Source: Eonycteris spelaea (taxonomy: Eukaryota; Chordata; Mammalia; Chiroptera; Pteropodidae). Taken from it: a DNA stretch of 64,000 nt. The DNA is taken from contig PUFA01000034.1 of the NCBI GenBank assembly GCA_003508835.1, forward strand, positions 3,374,501 to 3,438,500. The letters run 5' to 3'. Below are positions 41,791 to 55,125 of this stretch, one piece after another. The notes beneath the pieces were generated by a model. It did not search any database, was not told the DNA's origin, and saw nothing but the letters and a program-made list of their open reading frames with translations. The position numbers were made by a program, and so were the translations under genes. How positions within the stretch are numbered: the first letter of the stretch is position 1; the number at the start of each line of letters is the position of its first letter.

Positions 41791-42601
41791 AACAGACTCT
41801 AATGGTGCGGCACTATCTCCTGCAAAGAGGACAGTCACACCTTTCCTTCCGTGTAAAAGCACTCATCACTTTGGTCATTCAGTCAGTGGTGTATAGTTTT
41901 TGAGTGCCTGTGACGTGCAAGCATTGAGCATGTTCCATGAGGGTGTTATGGAGCCGGTGACGAAGAAGGAAGTTTCTTGCCCAGACAGAGATTGCCATCT
42001 CGTGGAGAAATAAAAGACGAATCCTCATGATAACCCTACCACGATCACCAGCCCCATTTTACCTTTAAGGAGACTGTGGCTGAGCAGCCACTGGGGCCAT
42101 GACCACGGCCACGAAGCTATGGAGTGAGGAGTTTCGGGGAGGCATTAGACCCCACAGTTTAATCCCTGAGCTGGATCCAAGTGCTTCTCCGAGCAAAGTT
42201 CTGCCTCTCGCTCACTGGTCTTGCAGATAGCAGCTCAGTACCTGCTAGGAGAGCTATTCACGGCCTGCAGCATGCTGGTGGAAGTGCTGAAACCAGAGGA
42301 GGCTCAGGGCAGTTTGGGTCCCCAAAGAATAGGGGATCAGGAAACTATAATGACCTCCAGGTGTCTGCAAGTCTTACCTTGCATCGGCATGAAAACTGGG
42401 CCATAAAAGAACATTGGATGCCATGGAAAGATATTCAAGGCGTATGGTTAAATGGAGAAATTGAGTTGCAAAATAGTTTACCTTACACATACCGTCCCCC
42501 CCTTTTATTGGTAAATTATGTACATATAGGGCTAAAAAAACCCCCAACTGTGTAAATACACTTCAACGTGTTAACTAGAGTATAATTAGTTTATGGGTAT
42601 A

Positions 42602-42768
42602 GAGTTGCCAGATTTAGCAAATAATAATACAGAACATCCAGTTAACGTTGAATTTAAGATAAACCGCGAACGATTTTTTTTAGAGCAAACATGTCCCATG
42701 CAATTATTTCTTGTTTATCTGAAACCTGAATTTAACTGAATGTCTTGTATTTTATCTGGCAACATGGC
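42602..42768. mobile_element. palindromic non-autonomous DNA transposon, copy 2
   Basis: Left arm AGTTGCCAGATTTAGCAAAT and right arm ending TTATCTGGCAAC; arms near reverse complements. Same family as 32505-32642. Confidence 0.6.
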
Positions 42769-42839
42769 GCGGGGATTTTTCTTTTGGTTTACTTGTGTCT
42801 TTTTAATGATAAATGTACTAAAGTTTTGTTTTTTAAAAT

Positions 42840-43035
42840 GTTTTATTTTTCGATAAATTTTTGATCTTTCAGTTACCATTGACATAACGATATTAGTTTC
42901 AGGTGTACAACATAGTGATTAGACAGTTCTATAACTTACTCCCATAAGCCAAGAACCCATCTGATACCACACATAGTTATTACAATATGATTGACTATAT
43001 TCCCTAAAGTGTACAATACTTTTGAAATAAAAAGG
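42840..43035 (-). mobile_element. L1 3' fragment, antisense
   Basis: TTAGTTTCAGGTGTACAACA and the surrounding text is reversed L1M 3' sequence. Confidence 0.65.
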
Positions 43036-43200
43036 AGAGCCAAGCGGAGTCCTGCCTTGTGTAAGCGGGATCAGTTAGAGGTGTGCAAGGTGGATTCCTG
43101 GGTTTCCCGGCCACGTCAGGGCAAAGTAGAAAAACAGATCTGCCCTCCCAGCGGGGCCCTGACCTGGGAGCGATTCTCGGCACTGGCTGAGCGATGCCTA

Positions 43201-43216
43201 CCACTAGGTGGCGCTG
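43201..43216 (+). promoter_or_regulatory. CTCF-like motif, strong match
   Basis: CCACTAGGTGGCGCTG is nearly a perfect CTCF core. It sits in a locally GC-rich patch (about 43080-43480) bordered by CpG-poor L1 sequence. Confidence 0.6.
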
Positions 43217-43285
43217 CCGGGCCGCAGATTTTCGTCGCCAGGGAACGCGGCAGAAGAGGGAAAAGCAGCAGCGCCTCCTTTCGGT

Positions 43286-43301
43286 TCCAGGTGGCGCTGG
43301 G
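43286..43301 (+). promoter_or_regulatory. second CTCF-like motif
   Basis: TTCCAGGTGGCGCTGG, same orientation as the motif 85 bp earlier. The pair, with a third at 44026, resembles a clustered insulator arrangement. Confidence 0.5.
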
Positions 43302-44025
43302 CTCTGCGGGAGTCCCCAGGACAAGGCCAGGGCGCAGGAAGAGCTGGGTGCAAGATAGGAACTCTAGGTTCAAAGCACGCCCCATGTCCCATTCCTCTGC
43401 AAAGCTCCGGACTGCTGCGCCTGTGGATGAGTCTGCCACGCGTGGCCTCCTGTGTGTCCTGGGCCCTTTCCTCTAACTAGACCCTGGCATCTCCCCGTTG
43501 ACACGGCTCACATTCCTGCAGGGGCTGAAAGGACGCCCAACTGAACAGAAGCCAGGATAGGGTCAGGCAAGGGAGGGTCTAACTGCCAAAGAGAGAGAAA
43601 TGAGGTAATGGGCACGTGTGTGGAGACGCCCAGACACTGTAAATTGCCCTGTAGCTGAGCTCGTGTGTGCACCTCGGCACAGCACGTGCTGAACAGAGAA
43701 GTTGAGTAAATGTTGTTCATCCAGTAGCAAGTACTCCTGGCCCCTCTCTGTGCCAGGCACTGGGCTAGGCTCTGGGGATGAAGTCCCTGCCCTCCAGAAG
43801 CTTATGTTTTGGTGGGAGAGAGACAAACAATAAACAGACAGTGCAATACTATAATTTCACTTGGTATTAAACTCTAGAAGAAAATAAAGCAAGGTAATGG
43901 GGTCCGATCTAAGGCTTGCTTTCTGCCTGGTCCAGGCTGACAGTGATGCAGGGGAGGGGGAAGCAGGAGAAGGGAGCAGGGAGAACCATTTCCACGGTCT
44001 GGACATAGCCAACAGCCTTCGATGT

Positions 44026-44041
44026 CATCTAGTGGCGCTCT
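44026..44041 (+). promoter_or_regulatory. third CTCF-like motif of the cluster
   Basis: CATCTAGTGGCGCTCT, a good partial match to the core, again in plus orientation. Confidence 0.4.
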
Positions 44042-44244
44042 TGGGGAAAACATAATTCTGGGAGCTGCCGAAGTGGTGGGATCCACCTGGCTGGAAAGAG
44101 AAAGTTCCAGAAGCAGGAGTTCACATCCCTGAGGCCTCTTAGAGTAGAACAGGGCAAGGGAGAACCTTGGGGTCAGCCCAGCCTAGAAAGGAGCGGACAG
44201 AGTGAATGAGAGGGAGCGCCCCAGAGGGTTTCATCGTGGTAGGG

Positions 44245-44560
44245 CTGCAATGCCCAGATATTTTGATAAATTATTCTGGATGTAAAGGCAGCTTTTGAAT
44301 GGGCTTGACATTTAAATGATTAAACTTTGAGGAGAGCAGATTGCTCTCCATAATGTGGGTGGGCCTCATCCAACTAGTTGAAGGTCTTAAGAAAAAGATC
44401 GAACTCCCTGGAGAGAGAAAGTAAATTCTCCCAGCAGACTGTCTTTGAACTCCCAACTGTAGAATCAACTCTTTCCTGGGTCTCTAGCTTGCTGGCTTAC
44501 CCTACAGATTTTGGGCTTGCCTGCCTGCAGAATTGTGTGAACTAATTCCTGAGAAGAACA
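44245..44560 (+). mobile_element. MLT1-type MaLR LTR
   Basis: AATGTGGGTGGGCCTCATCC, TTTCCTGGGTCTCTAGCTTG and the ending TGTGTGAACTAATTCCTGAG follow the MLT1 consensus. Confidence 0.8.
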
Positions 44561-45304
44561 ATGAGTTGCCACTTAGGAAAACCAACTATAAAATTTGGAG
44601 ATGAAGAAATAAAAGAGGGAAATCTTGGTAATGCATTTCTCTCTCTTTCTTTCTCCACCCCCGTTTACAAACTAGATCTGTCTCCCTACCTACCTTCAGT
44701 GCAAGGGAACAAGCTGAGTTTTGCTTCTGAGCTTCAAGGTCTGGCTCTTGGTCCTCAATGGTTTCTTTGAGGGTGATTTTGGCTGGAATGATTTTAGCTT
44801 CTTGTACTGACTTTTGAATTTCCCACTCATTACTCCCTGTGAATCTGGGACTTCGCAGAGCAAGTTCAAGGCTTAGTTCGTGCCAAAGCCATTAGCAGGA
44901 TCACTTGCCAAATGAGTGTTCTCATAAGCTGCATGAAGTGGGCAGCCAGCAAATGCTTGTTGAGCATTCAAACAAAGTCAATATCCAAGGTCATAGAGTC
45001 CAACGGAGGGTAAGCTGGGGCCTGGGTGGCTGGCAAAGGGACCTCAAAGCAGGGGCTTAGAAATAGGCCCTGAGAGGGGGTATCATTTGCATAGCTAGGA
45101 AGGGTTTGGGGCCCACTAGCATTTCCCAGAATGCCTTCTGTTTTCTTGCCAAGAAGCAGCGGGAGCCTGAGGGAGCGATGGGTTTCACCGTGCAGTTCTA
45201 GAATGAGTGGCCCTCACCACAAGGCGCTAGCGCCGAGTCAGAAAGAAAGAGCTTAACCACTGACTCCCTACCGCCCTGCCACTCCGCCGGAGGTCTGTGA
45301 AAGT

Positions 45305-45785
45305 CTCATCCTGTAGTGGGTTGAATGGTGGCTCCCCCCCCTCCCCCAAAAAAGATATGTCCACATTGCAATTCTTGGGACCTGCAAATGTGACTTTATT
45401 TGGGGAGAGGGGGAAGAAGCATCTTTTGCAGACGTAGTTGGGGATCTTGAGAAGAAGAGACCTGCGGGATCATTATCTGGATGGACCCTAAATCCAATGA
45501 CAAGTGTCCTTATAAGAGACACACAGACAGAAGAGGAGAAGGCCATGCGAAAATGGAGACAGGGATGGGAGTGATGCAGCCACGAGCCAGGGAACACCTG
45601 CAGCCACCAAAAGCTGAAGACGCAAGGAATGGGATCTCCCCGGGAACTTCTGGAGGGAGGGGGGCCCTGCTGACACCTTGGCTTTGGACTTCTGGCCTTC
45701 CGAGTGGTGAGAGAAAAAGCCTGTGTTGTGGTGAGCCACCGGGTTGGGGGTCATATGCTGCTGGAGCCCCAGAAAATTAACACAC
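45305..45785 (+). repeat. old MaLR/LTR-like repeat
   Basis: GTGGGTTGAATGGTGGCTCC, GTGACTTTATTTGGGGAGAG, GTGTCCTTATAAGAGACACA and a TTTGGACTTCTGGCC end define the same family as 40480 and 54675. Confidence 0.6.
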
Positions 45786-45789
45786 ACCG

Positions 45790-47300
45790 AGCCCTCACTT
45801 TCTGCTCATTCCCAGGAGCTCACGCTTGAGGACTCTAGTTCTACACGCGCCCAGTTTCACCCTGTTGGTTCTGCTCCATGCCCACCTGGTGGTGAGGCTT
45901 AGTCCTGTCTTCTTGCTCTGTGTAAAATGCACTTGCAGCAAGAATTCCTGTCACCTGTGCTGCCTAGAATCTGCTTCGAGAACAAAGAAAAGGAAGATAC
46001 CACGAGATTGCCCAAGATGGAAGACTTCTTTCCTCGTGTGTCCTCCCGGGAGTGAGGGAGATTTCTGGAGAAGAGGGACAGCCTCTGGCCACCTGGGGCT
46101 GCTGTGGCGACTGACAGACCACAGCACATGTTGTGCAGTGGCCCACATGTCTGTCACCTCCTTCCAGTGCGGGCCTCTTCAAGGATATGGCAAAGGCCAC
46201 CACCATCTATCCAGTTATACAAGCAGAATCCTGGGGGCGTCCCTTTGCCCATCGCCCCCCGAAATCCACATGGTCCTCAGAGCCCATTGATAGTACCTCC
46301 AGCTTGTCACTCAGATGTGACCTTAGCAGTTTCCCCTTTACCAGCTCTGTTTGCCATATTTGCTTTCTCTTTCTCTCTCCCTCTCTCTGAATATCCAGAG
46401 ATATTCTCTAGCTGGCATTTTCTATGAGAATTTCCCCCATCCCCACTTCCCCCCTACCCCCTAAAAATCACGTGGATTCATGGATTTTGAAACATGTGTT
46501 AGAACCAAATACTATTTTGACACTCACGCTGTCCAACAAGAAGCAGAGGAGCCCCCAGTCCAGCTCCCAAATCCCGGTCATGGCATTGCATTTATCTCTG
46601 TAGACCTTTTTGCTTTCGGACACACAAGATATCCCAGGCTCATGTTTTACATTTTCCGCCCCAGACCTCAGACGAACCATTTCCCACAGAGTCCTGGTTC
46701 CCTGAGTGGTAAACAATACATAAAAATCAAGAACTTGGTCTTATGTGTGCTCTTTGAAGTTGTTTCTCCCAGGCCAACCAGTGAACAGAAACAGAGAACT
46801 CGTTTAAAAAACAATCGTGAGTTCAAACTGATATTTCCACCTCAAATTCAACATTATGGGGTTTTTCTTTAACTTCTTACTAGCATCTTTTTTTTCTCTT
46901 ACAGTAAAAATATGTATTCGCTTATACATTACTATATTATGCAGAAAAGAGTTTCACAATTATAAGACCATATTATTACTGACAATACACCTTCTCAGTG
47001 AAGTAGAAGATTTTTTTTTGCAGTTATTTTTGTTCTGAGAACAGATCTCATTAGGGATCTGTTCTCTCTCTGTGGTTTCATATATCATCAGGTTTTTTTT
47101 TTGTCCCTGTTTGCACTTTATCGTAGGGTTCGCTTTATCTCATCCTTTTAAAATGCAATTTTATTTTTTGAATACATAAGAGATTTGTATGGGTCAAAGT
47201 TAAAATGATATAAAAAGGTATACAAGACGTCACCATTATCCCTGTTCCTTCTCGCTATTCCCTCCCACCTCCATAATTAGTTTCTGTTTTACTTCCTGTA
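45790..47300. other. intergenic, no recognised gene
   Basis: A CT-rich run near 46365-46390 and AT-rich text from 46800 onward. Open frames here show no family signal. Confidence 0.35.
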
Positions 47301-47312
47301 TCCCTTTACATG

Positions 47313-47318
<6 letters not shown>

Positions 47319-47376
<58 letters not shown>
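47319..47376 (+). repeat. (AC)n microsatellite
   Basis: About 29 uninterrupted AC units; likely polymorphic. Confidence 0.95.
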
Positions 47377-47378
<2 letters not shown>

Positions 47379-47904
47379 TCTCATTGTCTCTTTTTTCTTA
47401 TACAAAAACCAGTATAATACGTTTCCTCTTTTTCACATTACCCTGAACGTTGTTACCCGCGTGAATGGACCTCTGGGAGCTCAGTTCCGTTTCTTCCTGT
47501 TTCAGAACATTCCTCTTTTGGAATTCATTCGGGGTTGGATTGTGATGCTGAGCCTCTGGGGGGACCAGTGATAGACCCTCGGTGGCAAGGCATTGGGGTT
47601 ATCTGGGTCCTCCTAGGGCTGCACGACCTCCAGCTTCCAAGAGCGATGGGAAGGCAATAGGAGGAAGGTCCAAATGAGGGTGAAGGCTGAGCTGTGGGCT
47701 GACCTCTGCCGCCTGGCTTCCAGCTCCCCACCCCCCGGCGCCCCGCCGCCCAGGGTCTCGCAGGGTGTGTCTGGCTCTGGAGACTGGTTTTGGATGGTTT
47801 TGGACAGAGGCCAGGGTGGGCTGTGATTTTGGAGGACTGTGAAATGTGGCAAGGGAGAAGCAGTTTCTGAGACAAATACTTGTCTTGTCAAAGTAACATA
47901 CTTG

Positions 47905-48615
47905 GGAAAAAATTGAGGTAAAATTTCACATAACATAAAATTTGACACTTTAACCATTTTAAAGTGTACATTGAGTGGTTTTAACACATTCACAATGTTG
48001 TGTAACCACATTTTCACTGCCCCCAAAGGAAATCCTCATACCCGTTAAGCAATCACTCACTTGTCCCCTCACCTGTCCCCTCACCCCAGCTCTGGGCCAT
48101 TGGGAAGCTGCTTTCTGTCACTGTGGATGTGCTTATTCCTGACATTTCAGGTGAATGGAAGCATCGACCGTGTGCCTTTCGTAGCTGGCTTCTTTCACTC
48201 AGCATAATGTTTTCGAGGGTCACCCGTGTTGCAGAGGTGTCGGTATTTCATTCCTTTTTGTGTCTGTTGGGTGAATATAGTAAGTTTCTTTAGCCATTTA
48301 TCAGCGGGGGCGGGGCTGCTTGCAGGCGGGGCTGCTTCCACCTTTGGCCACCGTGATGGTGTCTCCGCGAACATTCTTATACAAGTCTCTGTTTGAACAC
48401 CTGTTTTCCCTTCTTTTGGGTGTCTACAGAGGAGTGGAATTGTCAGGCTGTATGGTAATTTTAGGTTTAACCCTTTGAAGAACCACCAAACTGTTTCCCA
48501 CAGCAGCTACGGTACCATTTTAGGAGGGTCTAGTTTCTCCAGGTCCTCGCCAACACTTGTCATTTTCTGTGTTTTTGATTACAGCCGTCTCAGTGAGTTT
48601 GAAGTGGGCAAAGTA
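47905..48615 (-). mobile_element. L1 3' fragment, antisense
   Basis: AAAATTGAGGTAAAATTTCA, CATTTTAAAGTGTACATTGA and the later ACCACCAAACTGTTTCCCAC block are reversed L1 3' sequence. Confidence 0.75.
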
Positions 48616-50030
48616 CAGACTTTTTGACACAGGCTTGAAGATGACCTGTTACGTGCTCTAATGGTGCCCTTTGGTCTCATGAGGCTCCTTAAAGTTCCCA
48701 TTTTCCTGTATAGCAGTCTTTGCCATCTTCACAGCAAGTTGGGGTTCCCAGGAATTCACAGCTATAGGAGGCGAATCCTGTATGTACTGCGCATGAGGTG
48801 AGCTAAATGTTTGCAAAAAACTTCAAAGAGACCAATTTCTCCAGCATATGGCCACCCTCGCAATATACTGTGGGAGTACAGAAAAATAGAGGCGGTTATT
48901 AACTTGGCGGAGGGGTGTGAAATACTTCATGACACAGGCAACCTTTAGGATTCTTTTTAAAGTAACATACAGTCGTGTGGTGAAGGTGACCCGACCCAGG
49001 CCCGGGGCATCCAGGCCTCCTGAGAAAACCACATGAATACTGGGAATTACCTTTCTCACTACCAGACCCGCCAGGGGAATTTTTCAGCCAGGCACTTTAC
49101 TGTGCTGATCTGGGCCTTATGGGCCCTGGGGGTGGAGACCTCAGCCAGTCAGAGCCTGAGACCAGCAAGGGTGAGAATGATCACTTCCTGAATAGAAAAA
49201 ACACTCAGAGGAACATGGGTCCTCACCATAGCCAAGAATCAAATCAGGTTCTTTCCCCATCCCTTGGCCTCAAGCGCCCCATAAACTCCTGCAAAACCCA
49301 AGGCACTGCACGTGGAGTTTACGTGGGGAAGGCCAAGGTAGGTTTCCTTATGGACGGCTAATGATTTAATGACAGCAATTTTTTAGAGTTGACAGCCAAG
49401 CAGATATTAATAACATTCATTTAATAATCCAGATTTTATCTCATGTTAGCCTCATGCCAAGTAAAGTACCACTAAGGTTTGGAAATGAAAATCTTCTACC
49501 TGGTAAATCAGGAAAGGCTGAACAGATGAGGGGGTGTTTTGGGGGACCCATCTTAAAGGATGGATGGCATTAAGATGGAAGAGGATGGGAGAGGCAGGTA
49601 AAGGTATGTCCATGTACGTGTACGGAAGGCTAAGCTTGGACACCAAAGGCGAGTGCCCCAGAGTAGAATGGACTTGTGGGGTAAAATCGTAGAACTGAAA
49701 TGTACCCTCAAATTTTATTTTAAAAGTTTAGTGGCCAAATTTTAAAAGTTTGAGGTTAATGAATAGGAATAATTATTTCTTTGCACTGTTAATTGTTCTA
49801 TAGTTACTCTACCAAATATTTGCCAGATTAAGGACACTTTCAACTGAGGTAGGTGGATATTTTTCAACTGAGGTCAGAGTAGTATATTTTGGGGACACCT
49901 GGGTTACCCAGGACAGTCACATTTACCCCTGGGGTCCAGGTATAGTTATTAAAATCATCCCCTTTCACAATTAGTGTCCTAGTTTGGACAATAAATTATA
50001 TTGTCACTCTATCATGGATTATTATTATTG
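48616..50030. other. intergenic, no recognised gene
   Basis: No recognised coding sequence. AT-rich from about 49690. Confidence 0.35.
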
Positions 50031-52689
50031 TTTATTTTAAAAATTGTGGTAAAATATACATGACATGAAATTTACCATTTCTTTTTAAGTATACAGTTTG
50101 ATGACATTAAATATATTCTCATTGTTGTACAGCCATCACCACCATTCATCTCCAGAACTCCTTCATCTTGCAAAACTGAAATTTTGTTCTCATTAAACAT
50201 TAATTCCCCATTCCTTCCTCTGCCCCAGACCCTGGAAATTAGCATTATACTTTCTGTCTCTGTGAATTTGACTTTTCTAGGTACCACTTAGAACTGTAAT
50301 TATATAATATTTGTTTTTTTGTGACTGGCTTATTTCACTTAGCATAATGTTTTTAGGATTCATCATACTGTAGCATGTGTCTGAGTTTCGTTCCTTTTTA
50401 AGGCTGAATAATATTTCATTGTGTATATAGAGATATAGATAGGCACACACACTACATTTTGTTTCTCTATTCATCTGTAGATGGATGCTCAGGTTGCTTC
50501 CATCTTTTGGCTTTGAATAACACTGCTGTGAACGTGGGTGTACAAATTATCTGTTGTGTCTCTGCTTTCAATTTCAGAATTAGAATTGCTAAGTAATATG
50601 GTAATTCTATTTTTAATTCTTTGAGGAACTGCCATACTGTTTCTATAGTGGCTGTACCATTTTACATTCCCACCAGCAATGCAAAAGGGTTCCAATTTTA
50701 TCCTCACCAACACATTATTTTCTTTCTTCCTTTTTTTTTTTTTTTAATATAGGCATTCAACTGATGCGAAGTGGTATTTCACTGTGGTTTTGATTGCATT
50801 TCTCTAATAATTATGATATGGAGCATCTTTTCATATCCTCCTTTTTCCATTTGTATATCTTTTTTGAAGAAACGTCTACTCATGTCCTCCTGTTTCTGAA
50901 TCAGGTTGTTTATTTTTATTTTTATTTTTTTGAGTTTTAGTAATTCTCTATATATTCTGAATATTAATCCCTTATCAAATATGTCATGGATTTTATTTTG
51001 CGTGATTTTGAAACTTTCCTTTTTAGTAAAATTGTGAAATATAAAGAATCCCCAAATTGAACTTTTGCTTGGATGACTCATAGTTTAAATGTATAATTGA
51101 ATTAGACTAAAATTAGATCGCCATCTTAAAAGTTATTCAGTCTAATGTTACACTTGCAAGTAAACCAAGCAATTTTATAAAGATTCAAATTGTGAGAAAA
51201 TTTAATCTCTATTATTCTGCTTAATATTCTCATCTAAATCTTTACATTATGTGTTGCAATATGTGTTTTTCTTAAAGTTATTCAGTGAACACATTCTTTT
51301 TAAACTATCAATCTACTTCCTGATTTATCTATTGGGAAGCTCTTAATAACTGTTTTGGTATCTAAAATAAATGCCTTTCACAATCATCATTAATTCTTGT
51401 AGCATATCACGCCAGTAATTAATATCATTTTCACCTTAAATGTTTGGTAGAATTCCCCTGTGAAGTCATGTGGGCCTAGAGCTTTCTTTTTTGAAAGGTT
51501 ATTAATTATTGACTCCATTTCTTTGAATAGACCTATTCAGATAATCTATTTGTTCTTGTGTGAGTTTTGATAGACTGTGCCTTTAAAGGAATTGATTTGT
51601 TTCATCTGAATTATCAAATTCATGGGTATAGAATTGTTCATAACATTCCTTCATTATCCTTTAAATGTCCGTGGGATCAGTAGTGACTGCCCATCTTTCT
51701 TTACTGATATTAGTAATTTGTGTCTTCTTTCTTTCCTTAACCTAGTTAGAGGTTTATTAGTTTTATTGATTTTTTTTCCCCAGCCAAGAACCGAATTTTG
51801 GTTTTGTTGATTTTCTCTATTAATTTCATGTTTTCAATTTCATTGATTTCTGCTCCAATTTTACCATTTCTTTCCTTTGGTTTGCTTTGAGTTTATATTG
51901 CTCTGTTTCCTTTTCAAGTGGAAGCTTAGATTGTTAATTTTTGATCTTTTATTTTTCCTAATATGTGCATTCAGTGCTACAAATTCCCTCTAAGCACTGC
52001 TTTTGCTGCATTACACAAATTTTTATAATTTTCATTTAAAAAAATTTAAAAATGTTCTCAAAATATTTTTTCTTTTGAAACTTCTTTGAATTACATGTCA
52101 TTCAAAAATGTGTTGTTTAATCTTCAAATGTCTTGGAATTTTGCTGCTATTTTATGTTATTAATTTCTAGTTTAATTCCATTATGGTCTAAGAACATAAT
52201 TTATATGATTTCTATCCTTTTTAACCTTGTTTAGATCTGTTTTATGACCCAGAATATGAAGAATGTTCCATGTGATCTCGAGGAGAATGTGTATTCTGCT
52301 GTTGTTGGGTGAAGCATTTTATAAATGCCAATTAGAACCAGTTGATTGATGGTCCAGTTCAGATCAATACTCTCACTGATTTTCTGCCTGCTGGATCTGT
52401 CAACTATTGATAGAAGGATGTTGAAGTCTTCAACTATAATAGTGGATTTTTCTATTTCTCTTTGCACTTCTATCGTTTTTGCCTTTCATATTTTAGCACT
52501 CTGTTGTACACATTGAGATTGTTGTGTATTCTTGTAGAATTGGTCTCTTTGTTATTGTGTAATGCTCCTCTGTATTTCTGATAACTGTCTTCTAAAGTCT
52601 GCTCTATCTGAAATTAATATAACTACCCTGATTTCTTTTGATTACTTTGCATGGTCACTCCACCCCTTTATTTTTCTCCATCCCTTTAT

Positions 52690-53025
52690 TTAAAAAAAAA
52701 AAGTTTGTTTTTTATTAATTGTGGTAAAATAAAAATAACATAAAATTTACCATTTTAACAATTTTAAGCATACATTTCAATTGTATTAAGTACATTCATG
52801 TTGTTGGGCAACTATAACCACCATCAATCTCCAGAACTCTTTACATCTCACAAAATTGAAACTCTGTACCATTAAACCCTAACTCCTCAACCCACCTCCT
52901 GGCAACCACCATTCTACTTTCTGTCTCTATGACTCTGACTACTCTAGATGCATCGAATATGTGGAATCATATAGTATTTATCTTTTGGTGACTGGCTTCA
53001 CCTGGCATAATGTCCTCAGTGTTCT
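52690..53025 (-). mobile_element. nested L1 3' fragment
   Basis: AATTGTGGTAAAATAAAAAT through ACTGGCTTCACCTGGCATAA is a second L1 3' end, sitting inside ORF2-type sequence of the host element, which resumes at about 53030. Confidence 0.7.
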
Positions 53026-54674
53026 TTTAGTTTTAATCTATTTGTATCTTTATATTTAAAACGGTTTTCTTGTAGATAACATGTAGTTGGGTCTTATTTT
53101 TGTATCTACTATGATAGTCTCTGTCTTTTAATTGGTCTATTTATACCATTCACATTGAAAATAATTATTGCTATAGTTGGCATAGTATATGCCATGTTTG
53201 TAATTGTTCCTATTTATTGAACTTGTTATTTATTTGTTTTTAAAAAATCTTCCACTTTTTTCTACTTTCTTAGGTTTTAATTGAGCATTTAAAATGATTC
53301 CATTTTCTCTGCTCTCGGCATATCAATTACACTTCTTTTAGTGGTTGTCCTAGAGTTTGTAATAGAAATTAATAAGGAATCCAAATTCACTTTCGAATAA
53401 CACTGTGTTGTCTCACCAGTAGTCTAATTCCTCCCTCCCGGCTCTTGTAACATTCATGTCATTCATTTCACTTATCCATAATCTGTAATCACATCATACA
53501 TTACTGTTATTATTACTCTGAAAAAAATTACCTATTAGATCAATTTAGAATAAGAAAACAAAAAAAAAATTACCTTCATCCCTTCTCTCTCTTCCTTTTT
53601 TTTTTTTTTTTAATATAAGTCTGTGCCATTTTCCTTCTCTCTGAAAAACTCTTTCTACCATTTCTAGCAAGGCATGTCTACTGGCAACAAATTTCCTCAA
53701 TTTTTTTCTGTCTGAGAAAGTTCTTATTCCTCCTTCACTTTTGAAGGATAATTCCACTCTATACAAATACTAGGTTGGTGATTTTCTCTTTCAATGCTTT
53801 ACTCTCTTTTTGCGAGTATGGTTTCAGACAAGAAATCCAACATAATTCTTATTCTTGTTCCTCTAAGTAAGATTTTTTTGCCCTCTGGCTTTTCATTCAA
53901 GACTTTCTCTTTGTCTTTGGCCTTCTGGTTTTTGGGCATTTTGAATATGACATTCTTAGGTATTATTTGCTTGTTCTCTGCTCTTCCTGGATTTGTGGTT
54001 TTGTGTCTGTCATTAATTCTGAAAAATTCTAAGTCATTATTATTTCAAAGATTTCTTCTGTTCCTTTCTCTCTTTCTTCTCTTTCTGATATTCCCATTAT
54101 GCATATGTTATACCTTTTGCAATTGTCATTTTATTCTTGGACATTATGTCACATTTTCTTCATTCTCTTTTCTCTTTGCATTTCAGTTTTGATTTCTAGC
54201 ATTTTCTTTTGATTCTTTCTTACAGTCTACATCTTTCTGTTTTCATTACCCATCTGTTTTGCATGTGTCTGTCTACTCTTTCTATTAACATATTAATTAT
54301 AGTTATTTTAAATTTCCAATTGAATAATTCAAAATCTGTGTTATATCTGACTCCGGTTATGATGATTGCTTTGTTTCCTCAGACTGAGTGTTTTGTTGGC
54401 TTTTAGAATGTTTTGTCATTTTTTGTTGAGGCCTGGATTTTGTTGATTGTTAATCAGGCTTTTAGTGTGAGATTTTGCGTTACTTGGACGAGGATCTGGA
54501 CTATGTTTAATTGCAGTAGCTATAGGTGCCAGGAATTTTAGTTTCCTCATTTTCTTTTTTTAATTCTCTGTTATTTTTGATTTTCCCTAAGAACTGCATC
54601 TTAAATAGAGTATGTATCTTACAAGTTCTCTCAGTTGTGATTTTCTTTTATTCTACTGGAGTCTGTTGATGTGG

Positions 54675-55125
54675 TGGTAATTGTAGTGGATTGAATAGTG
54701 TTCCCCCAAAATTCATGTTCACCCAGAACCTCAGAATGTGACCTTATTTGAAAATAGGGTCTTTGCAGATGTGATTAGTTTTGTTAACAAGGTCATAGTG
54801 CCTTAAGGTGAGCCTCAAATCCAAAGACTGATGTCCTCATAAAAGGAGGGGAAGATACACACAGAAAGAAGGCCATGTGAAGATAAGGCAGAGATCGGAG
54901 AGATTGCCAAAAAATGCCAGGGCTTGCCTGCAAACACTAGAAACTTGGAAGAGGCAAGAAGGACTTCTTCCCTAGTGCTTTCAGAGAGAACGTGCCCTTC
55001 CCCTACCCAACACCTTGATTTTGGACTTCTAGCCTCCGGAACTGTGAGAGAATACATTTCTATGGTTTAAGCCACCCAGTTTCTGATAGTTTGTTATGGC
55101 GACACTAGCAAACTAATACAGTAAG
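54675..55125 (+). repeat. old MaLR/LTR-like repeat nested in L1
   Basis: GTGGATTGAATAGTGTTCCC, CCTTATTTGAAAATAGGGTC and ACTAGCAAACTAATACAG define the complete copy of the family also at 45305. Confidence 0.7.
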
